Assembly: GCF_020176955.2 (NCBI RefSeq)
Contig: NZ_JAIUCZ020000004.1
Coordinates: 372,001 to 436,000, forward strand
Direction: 5' to 3'
Source of the DNA: Nocardia sp. alder85J
GTDB taxonomy: Bacteria; Actinomycetota; Actinomycetes; Mycobacteriales; Mycobacteriaceae
Length of the DNA: 64,000 bases
This document shows positions 24,806 through 32,002 of the stretch, in pieces (positions within the stretch are counted from its first letter, which is position 1; each line of letters starts with the position of its first letter). Both the position numbers and the translations under genes were made by a program. The notes under the pieces were generated by a model. It had not been told where the DNA came from. It made no database searches and saw only the letters and a list, made by a program, of their open reading frames with translations.

Positions 24806-25268
24806 CGCACCCTCCGGAGTACGGCCGCAGCGGCCGAGCCGTACGGCAGGCGCACCCGGTGCCGGGTCGCCGTCCGGTTGTCGGCCCGGCACCGGGTGCG
24901 CTGATCGCCGGTGGCCCGCGGGCCGGTCATCTCGGCAGCGGCCGCTCGAACGGCGATGGTGCGGCCGGTGCCGGCAGACGTCGTTGCCACGATGGCGCGG
25001 TCGGCGACGGCCGGCACCCGGCCCCCCTCATGGGCCGGGTGCGCGGCGGCGAGGACGGCGACGCCGGTGGGCGCCACCGGGTCCGGGCTCCACGGATACC
25101 GGCCGCGAGGGGACCGCGGCCGGGTCGTGAGCCGACCGAGGCGAATGGAACCGCCACCACCGCAACGGAGTCGACAGCGTCCGCGGTCATGGCTACGGTC
25201 GGCGGCAAGGCGCGCTCCATCGCGATCCGGGCAGGATGCGGCGGCCGCGGCGGGGACCGGGCCGGGCC
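24806..25268. other. 463-bp interval with three strong hairpins inside the phosphonate operon
   Basis: No credible gene is seen on either strand. The interval holds perfect inverted repeats: 17-base arms at 24850-24866 and 24885-24901 (18-base loop); 11-base arms at 25014-25024 and 25032-25042 (7-base loop); and 9-base arms at 25099-25107 and 25115-25123 (7-base loop). The first two share the CACCCGG core. It may act as a partial terminator or mRNA stabiliser that lowers permease expression relative to ATPase, or it may be the remains of a lost gene. Confidence 0.7.
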
Positions 25269-26432
25269 TCATGCCGCCCCCACGGCGGCGGGGATCAGGA
25301 CGCCCGCCGGGTCGGGCAGGTGGACGCCGACCACGGCGCCGGGGGTGGTGTCGAGCTGGCCGGGCAGGTCCGCGGTGAGGTCGACCGGCAGGCCGTCGAC
25401 GTCCAGCACGAGCCGGGTGGTGGCGCCGCGCCAGACGCCGGAGATCACGGTGGCGCGCAAGGATTCTCGCTCGCCGACCGGGCACAGCCGCACGGTGTGC
25501 GGGCGGACGCAGAGCATGCCGTCGTCGTCGGGCTTCCATTCCAGTTGGCCGACACCGGGTTTCGGTGCCTCGGCGCGCAGCGTCAGCTCACCGACCGCGA
25601 CGAAGGCGGCGGTCCCGGAGACGTGTTTCACGCTGCCGGGCAGCAGATTCGCGCCGCCGAGGAAGGCGGCGGTGAACGAGCTGGGCGGGCGGCGCCACAG
25701 GTTCTCGGCGGTGTCGACGTCGACGAGGCGGGCATCGCGCATCACCGCGATCCGGTCGGCCAGCGCCAGCGCCTCCGCCTGGTCGTGGGTCACGTACAGC
25801 ATCGCGGTGTCCGGTAGAGCTTTTCGCAACTGCTGCAATTCGGTGAGCATGCTCTGCCGCAGCTGCGCGTCCAGGGCGGCGAGCGGTTCGTCCAGCAGCA
25901 GCACCGGGGGGCGGATGGCCAGGGCGCGGGCGATCGCCACCCGCTGCTGCTGGCCGCCGGACAGTTCACGCGGCAGCCGGCGCTCGTAGCCGGTCATGCC
26001 GACCATCTCCAGAGCCTCGGCCACCCGGGCGCCGATCTCCCTGCGCGGCACCCGATGTGAGCGCAGGCCGAAGGCCACGTTGTCGAACACCCGCAGGTGC
26101 GGGAACAACGCGTAGGACTGCACCACCACGCCGATGCCGCGGGCGGCGGGCGAGGTGCCGGTGACGTCGCGGCCCGCGAGCCGCACCCGGCCCGCGGTGG
26201 GCCGGACGAATCCGGCCAGCGCCCGCAGCGCGGTCGACTTGCCGGATCCGCTGGGGCCCAGGAGCGCAACCGTCTCACCGGCCGCGACGCGCAGGGAGAA
26301 GTCGGCCAGCGCGACGGTGGCCTTGCGGCCCCGGCCGTAGCTCACGCCGACCCGGTCGAACACGATCGCGGGCGCGATATCGGGATCGGTGGCGGCGGTG
26401 GTCGCGGCGGTCACGGCCCTGGGCGTGGACAT
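25269..26432 (-). CDS. ABC transporter ATP-binding protein, aminoethylphosphonate type
   Basis: A 387-residue importer ATPase with Walker A LLGPSGSGKSTALRAL near 57, the Q-loop VVVQSYALFPHL, signature LSGGQQQRVAIARALA near 155, Walker B LLLDEPLAALD near 179 and the switch His in LYVTHDQAEALAL. The C-terminal 130 residues form a TOBE-type regulatory domain (CVRPHTVRLCPVGE). It lies directly downstream of the substrate-binding protein gene. The long TOBE-bearing form is typical of phosphonate, spermidine and iron importers; context favours aminoethylphosphonate. Confidence 0.9.
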   Translation of the reverse strand: MSTPRAVTAATTAATDPDIAPAIVFDRVGVSYGRGRKATVALADFSLRVAAGETVALLGPSGSGKSTALRALAGFVRPTAGRVRLAGRDVTGTSPAARGIGVVVQSYALFPHLRVFDNVAFGLRSHRVPRREIGARVAEALEMVGMTGYERRLPRELSGGQQQRVAIARALAIRPPVLLLDEPLAALDAQLRQSMLTELQQLRKALPDTAMLYVTHDQAEALALADRIAVMRDARLVDVDTAENLWRRPPSSFTAAFLGGANLLPGSVKHVSGTAAFVAVGELTLRAEAPKPGVGQLEWKPDDDGMLCVRPHTVRLCPVGERESLRATVISGVWRGATTRLVLDVDGLPVDLTADLPGQLDTTPGAVVGVHLPDPAGVLIPAAVGAA

Positions 26433-26455
26433 GGTTGCGCTCCTGTCGGTGTCGA

Positions 26456-27538
26456 TCAGCTACCGGTGGCCTTCTGGTACGCGGCGACGTCACCGTCGAG
26501 ATCGCCGAGGACCTTGGTCCAGTCCGGATTGATCACGGTGACGTCCTTCAGATAGGCCGCGGGGGAGACGGTTCCCGCCGGGGCCGGTGCGTCCTTCAGA
26601 TCCTTGCGGACCGGGACCGCGACGGCGTCCGGGCCGAGAGTCTGCTGCGCGTCGGCGGACAGCAGGTACTCCATCAACTGCTTCGCGGCATCCTTGTGCG
26701 GGGCGCCCTTGGCCATCCCCATCACGTACGGCAGCGCCACGGTGGAGCGCTTGCCGTCGGCGGTGGCCGGGAAGAACACGGCGAACTTCGCGCCCTTGTC
26801 CTTGATCTCCTGGACGTTCATCTGCACATCGCCGTTGGCGACCAGCAGCTCACCGTTGTCGACCTTCGGTTGCAGTTTGCCGGTCGAGGAGGACGGCCCG
26901 ACGTTGTTGGCCTGCAACTTGCCCAGGTAGTCCAGCGCCGCCTGCTTGCCGTACAGCTGTTGCAGCAGCACCAGCACGGCGGTGCCGTCACCGGCCTGGC
27001 CGGGTGTCGAATACTGCACCTTGCCCTTGTAATCCGGCTTCAGCAGATCGTCCCAGGTGAGCTTGCCGGCGTCGGCCACCCGCGGATTGGCGATGAAGCA
27101 CAGGTAGTTCCCGGCCAGCGTCACGTACTTGCCGCCGGGATCCTTGTCGACGTCGGCGACCGCGCCGGTGTCGGCGCCGCTGGCCTGCAACAGGTTCGAC
27201 GCGGCGGCCTTCTGGATGAACGGCGGCAGCGTGACGACGAGGTCGGCCTGCGGGTTGGACTGCTCCTTGTCCACCCGGTTCACCACCTCGCCGGAACCGG
27301 CTTCCACCTCGTTCACCGAAATCCCGGTCTTGTCCTTGAATTTCGCGAAAATGGTCTTGTACCAGTCGCCGAGGCCGTCGGCGGAGTAGACGGTGACGGT
27401 CTTGTCACCGCCGCCGGAGCTCGAGCCGGTGCCGCCGCAGGCTGCGGCGGAGACCGTGACCGCCGTCGCCGAGGCCAGGATCAGTGCGGTGCGTGCCAGG
27501 CGTTTGGTCGAAATGCGCACGATGACTGCAACTTTCAT
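26456..27538 (-). CDS. Extracellular substrate-binding lipoprotein, aminoethylphosphonate type
   Basis: A 360-residue solute-binding protein. The signal peptide ends in the lipobox VSAAACGG (Cys near 34), followed by a Ser/Gly linker. The mature protein has the type-2 periplasmic-binding fold: VTVYSADGLGDWYKTIFAKF, QADLVVTLPPFIQKA, YSTPGQAGDGTAVLVLLQQL and LPYVMGMAKGAPHKDAAKQL. It captures the substrate outside the membrane and hands it to the two permeases. It resembles the binding proteins of 2-aminoethylphosphonate importers, and the HAD and FAD genes upstream support that. Confidence 0.88.
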   Translation of the reverse strand: MKVAVIVRISTKRLARTALILASATAVTVSAAACGGTGSSSGGGDKTVTVYSADGLGDWYKTIFAKFKDKTGISVNEVEAGSGEVVNRVDKEQSNPQADLVVTLPPFIQKAAASNLLQASGADTGAVADVDKDPGGKYVTLAGNYLCFIANPRVADAGKLTWDDLLKPDYKGKVQYSTPGQAGDGTAVLVLLQQLYGKQAALDYLGKLQANNVGPSSSTGKLQPKVDNGELLVANGDVQMNVQEIKDKGAKFAVFFPATADGKRSTVALPYVMGMAKGAPHKDAAKQLMEYLLSADAQQTLGPDAVAVPVRKDLKDAPAPAGTVSPAAYLKDVTVINPDWTKVLGDLDGDVAAYQKATGS

Positions 27539-27585
27539 GTTGTGCGGAACGTGAGTCGAAGGGATGGGGGACGAGGGCGGATGGC

Positions 27586-28275
27586 TCAGGCGAGGATCAG
27601 CTCGGCGAATTCGACGACCGACGGCACCACATGGGTGGCGCCGGCCGCCAGCAGTTGTTCCTCGGTGTGCGCGCCGGTGCGGGTCCCGGCGACGATGCGG
27701 GCGCCGGCGGCCAGGCCGGTGCCGATGTCGCTGGCGGTATCACCCAGCACCGCAACCCGATCCACGGCGTCGATGCGCAGCCGCAGCACTGCGGTGAGCA
27801 CCAGGTCCGGATAGGGGCGGCCGCGGCCGGCGTCGGCGGGGGACAGGGCCAGATCGGCCAGCTCGCCCCAGCCCACCGCTGCCAGCAGCCGGTCCCGGGT
27901 GTCCGGGCTGAAGCCGGTGGTCAGCGCCACCTTCACCCCGGCCGCCCGCAGCCGCGTGATCGCCTCCGCCGCACCGGGAATCGGCCGCGCCGCGGTGGCG
28001 AACTCGTCGTAGGCGGCCTCGAAGGCGCGATTGGCCCGCTGCGCGCGGTCCTCGTCGCCGAACAGCGTGCGGAACACGCTGATCTTGGACTGCCCCATGG
28101 TGTCGCGGACGTAGCGGTCGGCGGCCGCGCGCTCGGGACCGTCGGCCGAGAGGCCCGCGGCGGTCGCGGCGGCGTCGAAGGCGCGCAGCACCAGCCCGTC
28201 GTCGGCGATGGTGGTACCCGCCAGGTCCAGCACGGCCAGCTCGATCTTCTTCTCGGACAATGGATCTCCCTTCAC
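27586..28275 (-). CDS. Phosphonatase-like HAD hydrolase (PhnX-like)
   Basis: A 229-residue HAD-fold hydrolase. Motif I is DLAGTT (nucleophile Asp17), motif II is in VALTTGFS, motif III in GRGRPYPDLVL, and motif IV is GDTASD. In the cap, DTMGQSKISVF places Lys64 where phosphonoacetaldehyde hydrolase has its Schiff-base lysine, so C-P bond cleavage is chemically plausible. True PhnX would split phosphonoacetaldehyde into acetaldehyde and phosphate. It overlaps the upstream FAD oxidoreductase gene by four bases (ATGA), tying the two reactions together. Other members of this clade may act on different phosphonates or phosphate esters. Confidence 0.85.
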   Translation of the reverse strand: MKGDPLSEKKIELAVLDLAGTTIADDGLVLRAFDAAATAAGLSADGPERAAADRYVRDTMGQSKISVFRTLFGDEDRAQRANRAFEAAYDEFATAARPIPGAAEAITRLRAAGVKVALTTGFSPDTRDRLLAAVGWGELADLALSPADAGRGRPYPDLVLTAVLRLRIDAVDRVAVLGDTASDIGTGLAAGARIVAGTRTGAHTEEQLLAAGATHVVPSVVEFAELILA

Positions 28276-29387
28276 AGGCCGAGCAGTTCGGCGGTTTCCT
28301 CGCCGAGTGCGGGGCCGAGGGTCATGCCGCGCCCGCCGGGCCCGGTGATCACCCAGGTGTGGTCGTCCGCGCGGGCGCGGGTGACCAGCGCGTCCGGGTC
28401 GGTGCTCTGGCTGTAGACCCCGGCCCAGCGCCGCACCACCTGGGGCAGCTTGCGGCCGAGCAGTTCCTCCGCCACCGCCGTCAGGTGCTCGTAGGGCGCC
28501 TCGTCGACGTCGAAGGCGAACGGCTCGTCGTATTCGTGGGTGTCGCCCAGGGTCAGACCGCCGTGCAGCCGCTGCACGCAGAGCAGCTGCATGCGGTGCC
28601 GGGCCGCGGTGAACGGCTGCGCCTCTTCGCGATTCAGATGATCGAGCGCGGGTCCGGCGAAGGCGGGGTAGTAGCGGAAACTGTCGCCGTCGGCGACGGC
28701 GGTGGGTAGCGGTTCGCCCAGTGGCGCGGTCTGCATCATCTGCAACCGCACCCGGCGCACCGGGAGGTCGCCGACCAGTTCACGGGTCAGCCCGCCGTGC
28801 GCCGCGCCCGGGCAGAGCAGCACCAGATCGGCCTCGAAGCGACGGCCGTGGTCGTCGGTCACGGTGCCGTCGGCGACGTCGCGCGCCTCGGCGCCCGCGT
28901 GGAAGGTGTAGCGGCCGGTCGCCGCCAGATACGCCCGCAGCGCCGGCAGCGCCTGCCGCGACTCCACCGCGGCATCGGTCGAACAGTGCAGGCCGGCAAG
29001 GAATTTCCCGCGCAGTGCGGGATTGCGCGCGCGCACCCGGTCGGCGTCGAGCAGTTCGAAGCCGCGCGCCTCGGCATCCGGTGCGGCAGCGGCCGCCTCG
29101 GCGACGGCGAGTTCGGCATCGGTGCGTACCAGCGTGATCGAGCCGGCGGGCCGGAAGCCGACGCCGGGCACCCGGCCGCCGATCTCCTCCCACAGCTGCC
29201 GCGAGCGCAGGGTGAACTCCAGTTCGCCGCGACTGCGGCCGGACACCCAGACCAGCCCGAAGTTGCGCACGGTGGCCCCTCGGGCCTCGGCCTCGCGCTC
29301 GAGCTGGACCACCTCGTGCCCGCGGCGGACCGCCGCCAGGGCGTGTGCGGTGCCGAGAATGCCACCTCCGATGATGACCAAACGCAT
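28272..29387 (-). CDS. FAD-dependent amine oxidoreductase of phosphonate clusters (TIGR03364-like)
   Basis: A 371-residue DAO-type flavoprotein. The dinucleotide motif is VIIGGGILGTAHALAAVRRG at the N-terminus, with a second FAD strand at VVQLERE and the C-terminal FAD motif VITGPGGRGMTLGPALGE. VWVSGRSRGELEF and the CSTDAAVESRQALP region are family-typical. DAO-type enzymes deaminate amino acids or amines, and this clade recurs beside phosphonatase-like HADs. No PhnW transaminase is present, so the simplest reading is oxidative deamination of an aminophosphonate to phosphonoacetaldehyde, followed by the HAD enzyme. It is first in the operon and divergent from GntR. Confidence 0.85.
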   Translation of the reverse strand: MRLVIIGGGILGTAHALAAVRRGHEVVQLEREAEARGATVRNFGLVWVSGRSRGELEFTLRSRQLWEEIGGRVPGVGFRPAGSITLVRTDAELAVAEAAAAAPDAEARGFELLDADRVRARNPALRGKFLAGLHCSTDAAVESRQALPALRAYLAATGRYTFHAGAEARDVADGTVTDDHGRRFEADLVLLCPGAAHGGLTRELVGDLPVRRVRLQMMQTAPLGEPLPTAVADGDSFRYYPAFAGPALDHLNREEAQPFTAARHRMQLLCVQRLHGGLTLGDTHEYDEPFAFDVDEAPYEHLTAVAEELLGRKLPQVVRRWAGVYSQSTDPDALVTRARADDHTWVITGPGGRGMTLGPALGEETAELLGL

Positions 29388-29404
29388 GCGAGAATCATGG
29401 GTAA

Positions 29405-29465
29405 TGGTCTAGACCGGTGGGTGTTTCCCATGGAAACGCCGGGTTAATAATTGGTATAGACCAAT
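29405..29465. promoter_or_regulatory. GntR/HutC operator pair with a third palindrome between
   Basis: GGTCTAGACC at 29406-29415 and ATTGGT-ATAG-ACCAAT at 29450-29465 both match the TGGTnTAGACCA sites recognised by HutC-type GntR regulators such as DasR. Between them GTTTCC-CAT-GGAAAC (29423-29437) is a separate perfect palindrome. All lie between the divergent starts of the FAD oxidoreductase and gntR genes, so the regulator probably controls both. Confidence 0.82.
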
Positions 29466-29506
29466 GATTGGTACGCTGTCGCCATGGACGCAACGCAGGT
29501 GGCCAC

Positions 29507-30217
29507 GTGAGCGGCGCCGGACACCGGGTGTCCAAGGCCTATCGGGTGCGCACCGAGATCGAGGTCATCCTCGGCGAATTGGCCGAGGGCGACCCCGTGC
29601 CGTCGGAACGCGATCTGGCCGCCCGGTTCGAGGTGGCCCGGGAGACGGTCCGGCAGGCCCTGCGAGATCTGCTGGTGGAGGGCAGAATTCGCCGCCAGGG
29701 CCGGGGCACCGTGGTGTCGCGTCCGAAGATGGTGCAGCCGTTGTCGTTGCGCTCCTACACCGAGGCCGCCCTGAGCCACGGCCGGCTGCCCGGCCGCCTG
29801 CTGGTGTCCTGGGACGACGTCCCCGCCGACGCCGACACCGCCACCGGTCTCGGCCTCGCCCCCGGCACCCCGGTGATGCAGCTGGAACGGGTGCTGCTCG
29901 CCGACGGCGAGAAGATCGGCCTGGAGAGCACCTTCCTCCGACTGGACCGATTCGCCGGTCTGCGAACCGATTACGACCCCACCACCTCCCTGTACGCCGC
30001 CATCCACGCCGCCGGGGTCACCTTCGGCAAGGCCACCGAACGCCTCGAGACCGTGCTCGCCTCGCCACGCGAGGCCGCCCTGCTGGAGTGCACGACCGCA
30101 CTGCCGATGCTGTTGCTGCACCGGCACACCACCGACAGCGCCGGCGCCCCACTGGAACGCGTCCGCTCGCTGTATCGCGGCGACCGCATCGCCTTCGAGG
30201 CCGTACTGCGCGAATGA
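29507..30217 (+). CDS. GntR/HutC-family regulator of the phosphonate cluster
   Basis: A regulator of about 236 residues. The winged HTH covers PSERDLAARFEVARETVRQA, then LRDLLVEGRIRRQGRGTVVS (about 35-78). The UTRA ligand domain follows (LGLAPGTPVMQLERVLLADG, LYAAIHAAGVTFGKATERLE, LLLHRHTTDSAGAPLERVRS). I use the GTG at 29507, with CAGGTGG upstream; an ATG at 29468 would run through part of the promoter. UTRA domains bind small metabolites, so an aminophosphonate or its aldehyde is the expected effector. It is divergent from the catabolic operon across two matching operators. Confidence 0.9.
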   Translation: MSGAGHRVSKAYRVRTEIEVILGELAEGDPVPSERDLAARFEVARETVRQALRDLLVEGRIRRQGRGTVVSRPKMVQPLSLRSYTEAALSHGRLPGRLLVSWDDVPADADTATGLGLAPGTPVMQLERVLLADGEKIGLESTFLRLDRFAGLRTDYDPTTSLYAAIHAAGVTFGKATERLETVLASPREAALLECTTALPMLLLHRHTTDSAGAPLERVRSLYRGDRIAFEAVLRE

Positions 30218-30613
30218 GGCGGCGGCTGCGGCGCACCCGGTGATTCGAGGCTCGAAAACGGCGGTGGCGCCACAGCTCTCGATCTCGCCGCCGGACAGGA
30301 TCGCGACCGCCCGCCGCGGCGGCAGCACCGGCGGGCCCTGCGAGAATCACGTTCGGTCCCGGCCCGGCGCCGGATCGAGGATCTTCAGCGCGTCGCGGCG
30401 CGGCAGTCGTGGATGCTCGGCCGGATAGCCGACACCCATCCCGCCGGCCCCGACCCGGCGCGGGATGCGGTACCCGGCGAATACTTCGCCGGGCTGTCAT
30501 TCCGACAACTCCACGGCCGTGACCTCCCGGTCCAGGACGATACCGGAGCGCCACCGGCGCGGACACCCGCGACGATCCGGATCACCGCGAATCAGAGTGC
30601 GGCCGAAGGGAAT
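30218..30613. other. Gene-poor stretch holding a kinase remnant
   Basis: Nearly 400 bases between gntR and the DUF6636 gene. Apart from the protein kinase fragment at 30347-30496 nothing recognisable was found on either strand, and frames in the rest do not resemble known proteins. Probably decayed DNA. Confidence 0.6.
30347..30496 (-). pseudogene. Serine/threonine protein kinase remnant (N-lobe)
   Basis: One minus-strand frame between two stop codons reads EVFAGYRIPRRVGAGGMGVG, then YPAEHPRLPRRDALKILDPA. This is the start of a bacterial Ser/Thr kinase: glycine-rich loop GAGGMGVxY and the ATP-binding Lys of the ALKIL strand, with the HPRLPRRDALK spacing typical of actinobacterial kinases. 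A TGA lies just before it and another after about 50 codons. The rest of the catalytic domain is not found downstream. It is too short to work and is read as a leftover of a deleted kinase gene. Confidence 0.75.
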
Positions 30614-31060
30614 TCACTGCAATGCGAAGTCGTCCTGGGACAGGCGCAGAAAATGGTCGCCCGCGCTGCACGACAGATAGTCGGTGGTACTGGTGCACGT
30701 GATCTGTCCGACCGTGGTGCTGGCGCCGTACGGCAGCACCGGCAGGCTCGGATCCATCGTGGTGTCACCGGCGCAGGTGAACCGGGCGGCCGTGGTGACC
30801 GACATGCTCACCGCGTGCCCGAATCCGGAGGGGCCGCAACCGCCGGCGGGGCGCGGCGGCGCGGTGAACCGGTAGTGCTGGATGTCGCAGCGCACGTCGG
30901 TATCGTCGCTGATCATGCAGGAGATATTGCCCGACGGCGCCTGGAACCAGTTGTAAGAATATTGCGGCGCATCCGGACTCGCGCTCGCCGTGCCCGCGAA
31001 ACCGATCGCCGTCACCATCGCGGCCACCGCCACCAGCAGCGCCCTGATCTTCCCCGTCAT
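30614..31060 (-). CDS. Secreted DUF6636-like protein
   Basis: A 148-residue exported protein. CGGAGGAATC directly precedes the ATG at 31060. The Sec signal peptide ends AGTASASPDA (cleavage near residue 27). The mature part has six cysteines, probably three disulfides, and the DUF6636 pattern: FQAPSGNISCMISDDTDVRC, PRPAGGCGPSGFG, FTCAGDTTMD, LPYGASTTVGQITC and LSCSAGDHFLRLS. Such proteins are frequent in Nocardia and mycobacteria; no function is established. It is divergent from the DUF302 gene. Confidence 0.85.
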   Translation of the reverse strand: MTGKIRALLVAVAAMVTAIGFAGTASASPDAPQYSYNWFQAPSGNISCMISDDTDVRCDIQHYRFTAPPRPAGGCGPSGFGHAVSMSVTTAARFTCAGDTTMDPSLPVLPYGASTTVGQITCTSTTDYLSCSAGDHFLRLSQDDFALQ

Positions 31061-31496
31061 GATTCCTCCGTTTTCCCTCGGGCCCGCGCTCATCCTGGCG
31101 CGAAACCCTTTCCGGGAACTTACCTGCGGATTTCCCTGTGGGAACAGATAATCCGCTCGAAGAAATCGCCGGGAAGCGGAGACGACCGTGCGATGGTTCC
31201 CCACGGAAGCGCCGGAACGCATCACCCGCTTGCGCGGCGGTGGATCCGGATACGCTGCGGCAGGTCCGGCTACCCGCGATCACCGCCGACGGGCCGGATC
31301 GTGCAGCCGGACGGAGCGGGCCGGGCCTGGTCCGGGGCACCGTCGGCGCGGACGCGCCGAGTCCGGACGAGTCGCGCGGCCGGGCACCCGCCGGCGGCTA
31401 TGCTCGGCTCCCGACACGATCCACCCCACCCGGTGTTCACCGCACTCCGGATGGACCACCGGCCGCCTCCTATGCTGCGGGAAAGGACCGATCGCC
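31061..31496. other. 436-bp divergent region without a recognised gene
   Basis: It lies between the starts of the DUF6636 and DUF302 genes. Open frames exist but encode Arg/Gly-rich sequences typical of non-coding frames. TATGCT boxes occur at 31399-31404 and 31471-31476; the second is 20 bases before the DUF302 ATG and is a good -10 candidate for it. Confidence 0.5.
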
Positions 31497-31892
31497 ATGG
31501 ATTCGGCACTGTCCACCACCTTGCGCACCTCGTTCGAGGATGCGGTCCGGCGAACTCGGGAAGCGCTGGCGGAGCAGGGGTTCGGCATTCTGACCGAGAT
31601 CGATGTGAAAGCCACCATGCACGCGAAACTGGGTGCGGAGCTGGACGACTACCTCATCCTCGGCGCGTGCAACCCCCCGCTGGCACTGCGCGCCGTGACC
31701 GCCGACCCCGGAATCGGGCTGCTGCTGCCCTGCAATGTGGTCGTCCGCGCGGCGGGCGACGGCACCGTCGTCGTCGACGCCATGGACCCCACCATGATGA
31801 GCCGATTCAGTGCGGCCCCCGAGATCCCGGACATCGCCGCAGTGGCCACCGGGAAACTGGCGGCCGCCATCGCGACGCTCACCTCCGGCTGA
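31497..31892 (+). CDS. DUF302 protein
   Basis: A 131-residue protein of the DUF302 family: SFEDAVRRTREALAEQGFGI, LTEIDVKATMHAKLG, YLILGACNPPLALRAVTADP, IGLLLPCNVVVRAAGDGTVV and DAMDPTMM. The ATG at 31497 follows GGAAAGGA and a -10-like TATGCT. Family members are small alpha/beta proteins of unknown role, sometimes next to redox or metal genes, and the CN motif near the centre is conserved. It ends 110 bases from the convergent TIG-repeat gene. Confidence 0.87.
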   Translation: MDSALSTTLRTSFEDAVRRTREALAEQGFGILTEIDVKATMHAKLGAELDDYLILGACNPPLALRAVTADPGIGLLLPCNVVVRAAGDGTVVVDAMDPTMMSRFSAAPEIPDIAAVATGKLAAAIATLTSG

Positions 31893-31951
31893 GTGCCCGA
31901 TCCGCACTGGCGACGAACAGCGTTCCGACGATCCGCGACCGCGACGCGACG

Positions 31952-31986
31952 GGGCCGCCGGGAGGCATATCGCCCACCGGCGGCCC
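31952..31986. terminator. Bidirectional hairpin between DUF302 and TIG-repeat genes
   Basis: GGGCCGCCGG at 31952-31961 and CCGGCGGCCC at 31977-31986 form a perfect ten-base stem with a 15-base loop in the middle of the 110-base gap between two convergent genes. Confidence 0.65.
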
Positions 31987-32002
31987 AGCCGCTCCTCGGG
32001 GG

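Noticed and set aside
24802..25539. Possible extra gene inside the phosphonate operon
   Set aside because: All frames here are Arg/Pro/Gly-rich with poor codon pattern and no recognised motif; the interval is dominated by hairpins.
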